Of a stretch of DNA of 5,072 nt, positions 4,836-5,072 are shown in pieces. The notes below the pieces were generated by a model. That model was not told the origin of the DNA and ran no database searches. It worked only from the letters and a program-made list of their open reading frames with translations. How positions within the stretch are numbered: the first letter of the stretch is position 1; every line of letters starts with the position of its first letter. Made by a program: the position numbers and the translations under genes. This DNA comes from Desulfobacterales bacterium (GTDB lineage: Bacteria; Desulfobacterota; DSM-4660; Desulfatiglandales; Desulfatiglandaceae). The stretch lies in the NCBI GenBank assembly GCA_021107495.1, contig JAIOSR010000233.1, positions 1-5,072 of the forward strand, read 5' to 3'.

Positions 4836-5072
4836 ATGGCTTTAGAATGGATGCCGAGAGATAACGAAAAAAAAGATCACATGTTACACACCGATGTTCA
4901 CTGGGCTACGGACGCGGACGCGCCATGCGGAGTATATGAAAAGCGTCCCCTGAAAGACCCCACCGGTAATGTGGTGGGCGGGCTTTATGTGTCCTGGATT
5001 CGCCTGAATAATCCCAAACAGTATAACTCCTACACCACGGAAATGGGCAAGGGCGTAATCGCCGGGTTTGAA
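4836..5072 (+). CDS. oah: 6-oxocyclohex-1-ene-1-carbonyl-CoA hydrolase (Oah/BamA), N-terminal part, runs off the window
   Basis: The first 79 residues are visible, with the frame open at the right edge. The protein begins MALEWMPRDNEKKDH. It continues with VYEKRPLKDPTGNVVGGLY (33-51), then SWIRLNNPKQYNSYTTEM (53-70), which are the conserved N-terminal blocks of the ring-opening hydrolase of the benzoyl-CoA pathway, a member of the crotonase (enoyl-CoA hydratase) superfamily. The enzyme adds water to 6-oxocyclohex-1-ene-1-carbonyl-CoA and cleaves the C-C bond to give 3-hydroxypimeloyl-CoA, taking the product of the preceding gene. It is widely used as a functional marker for anaerobic aromatic degraders. 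The catalytic crotonase core lies beyond the window. The start ATG 4836 has the strong ribosome site AAGGAGG (4821-4827) at 8-nt spacing. The symbol bamA is also used for this gene but clashes with the outer-membrane assembly gene, so oah is given. Confidence 0.93.
   Translation, partial: MALEWMPRDNEKKDHMLHTDVHWATDADAPCGVYEKRPLKDPTGNVVGGLYVSWIRLNNPKQYNSYTTEMGKGVIAGFE

Noticed and set aside
1..5072. CRISPR array, toxin-antitoxin pair, intact transposase or phage gene
   Set aside because: No spaced identical repeats, no such ORFs and no terminal inverted repeats around a transposase were seen.

Overview
The window looks like chromosomal DNA from an anaerobic, aromatic-degrading bacterium, most likely a member of the Desulfobacterota (sulfate-reducing or syntrophic deltaproteobacteria). 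This rests on the protein similarities I recognise: a conserved rsmD-coaD pair, an IHF-alpha-like protein, an RlpA lipoprotein with a SPOR domain, and two signature enzymes of the strictly anaerobic benzoyl-CoA pathway (Had and Oah). The taxonomic call is inference from protein style and gene content; no rRNA or other marker is present.

Left half (1-2356), housekeeping. The tail of a membrane protein that looks like phosphatidylserine synthase ends 2 bases before rsmD (16S rRNA methyltransferase). rsmD overlaps coaD (phosphopantetheine adenylyltransferase) in an ATGA stop/start, so these three read as one translationally coupled operon. After a 92-base gap with a near-consensus promoter comes ihfA. 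It converges on rlpA, on the opposite strand, and the two stop codons share a single TTAA.

Middle (2357-2773). This 417-base AT-rich gap has no convincing gene. It separates the housekeeping block from the catabolic block and serves as the upstream region of both rlpA (leftward) and the short-chain dehydrogenase (rightward). It holds an 8-bp inverted repeat around a TTGACA, then a strong candidate promoter (TTGGAC, 17 bp, TATAAT) overlapped by three units of an 11-bp-phased direct repeat starting TGTA. This is a plausible operator for regulated expression of the catabolic genes.

Right half (2774-5072), anaerobic aromatic catabolism. A FabG-like short-chain dehydrogenase is followed by had (6-hydroxycyclohex-1-ene-1-carbonyl-CoA dehydrogenase) and by the first 79 codons of oah (6-oxocyclohex-1-ene-1-carbonyl-CoA hydrolase, ring opening), which runs off the window. 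Had oxidises the hydrated dienoyl-CoA to the 6-oxo compound. Oah then hydrates and cleaves the ring to 3-hydroxypimeloyl-CoA. The dehydrogenase may take the next oxidation step, but that is only inferred from context. The SDR-had gap contains a long two-part hairpin of about 57 nt that is not a classic terminator, and the had-oah gap carries its own promoter-like sequence. Had and Oah are a known system. The less explained parts are the SDR's role, the phased repeats and the hairpin.
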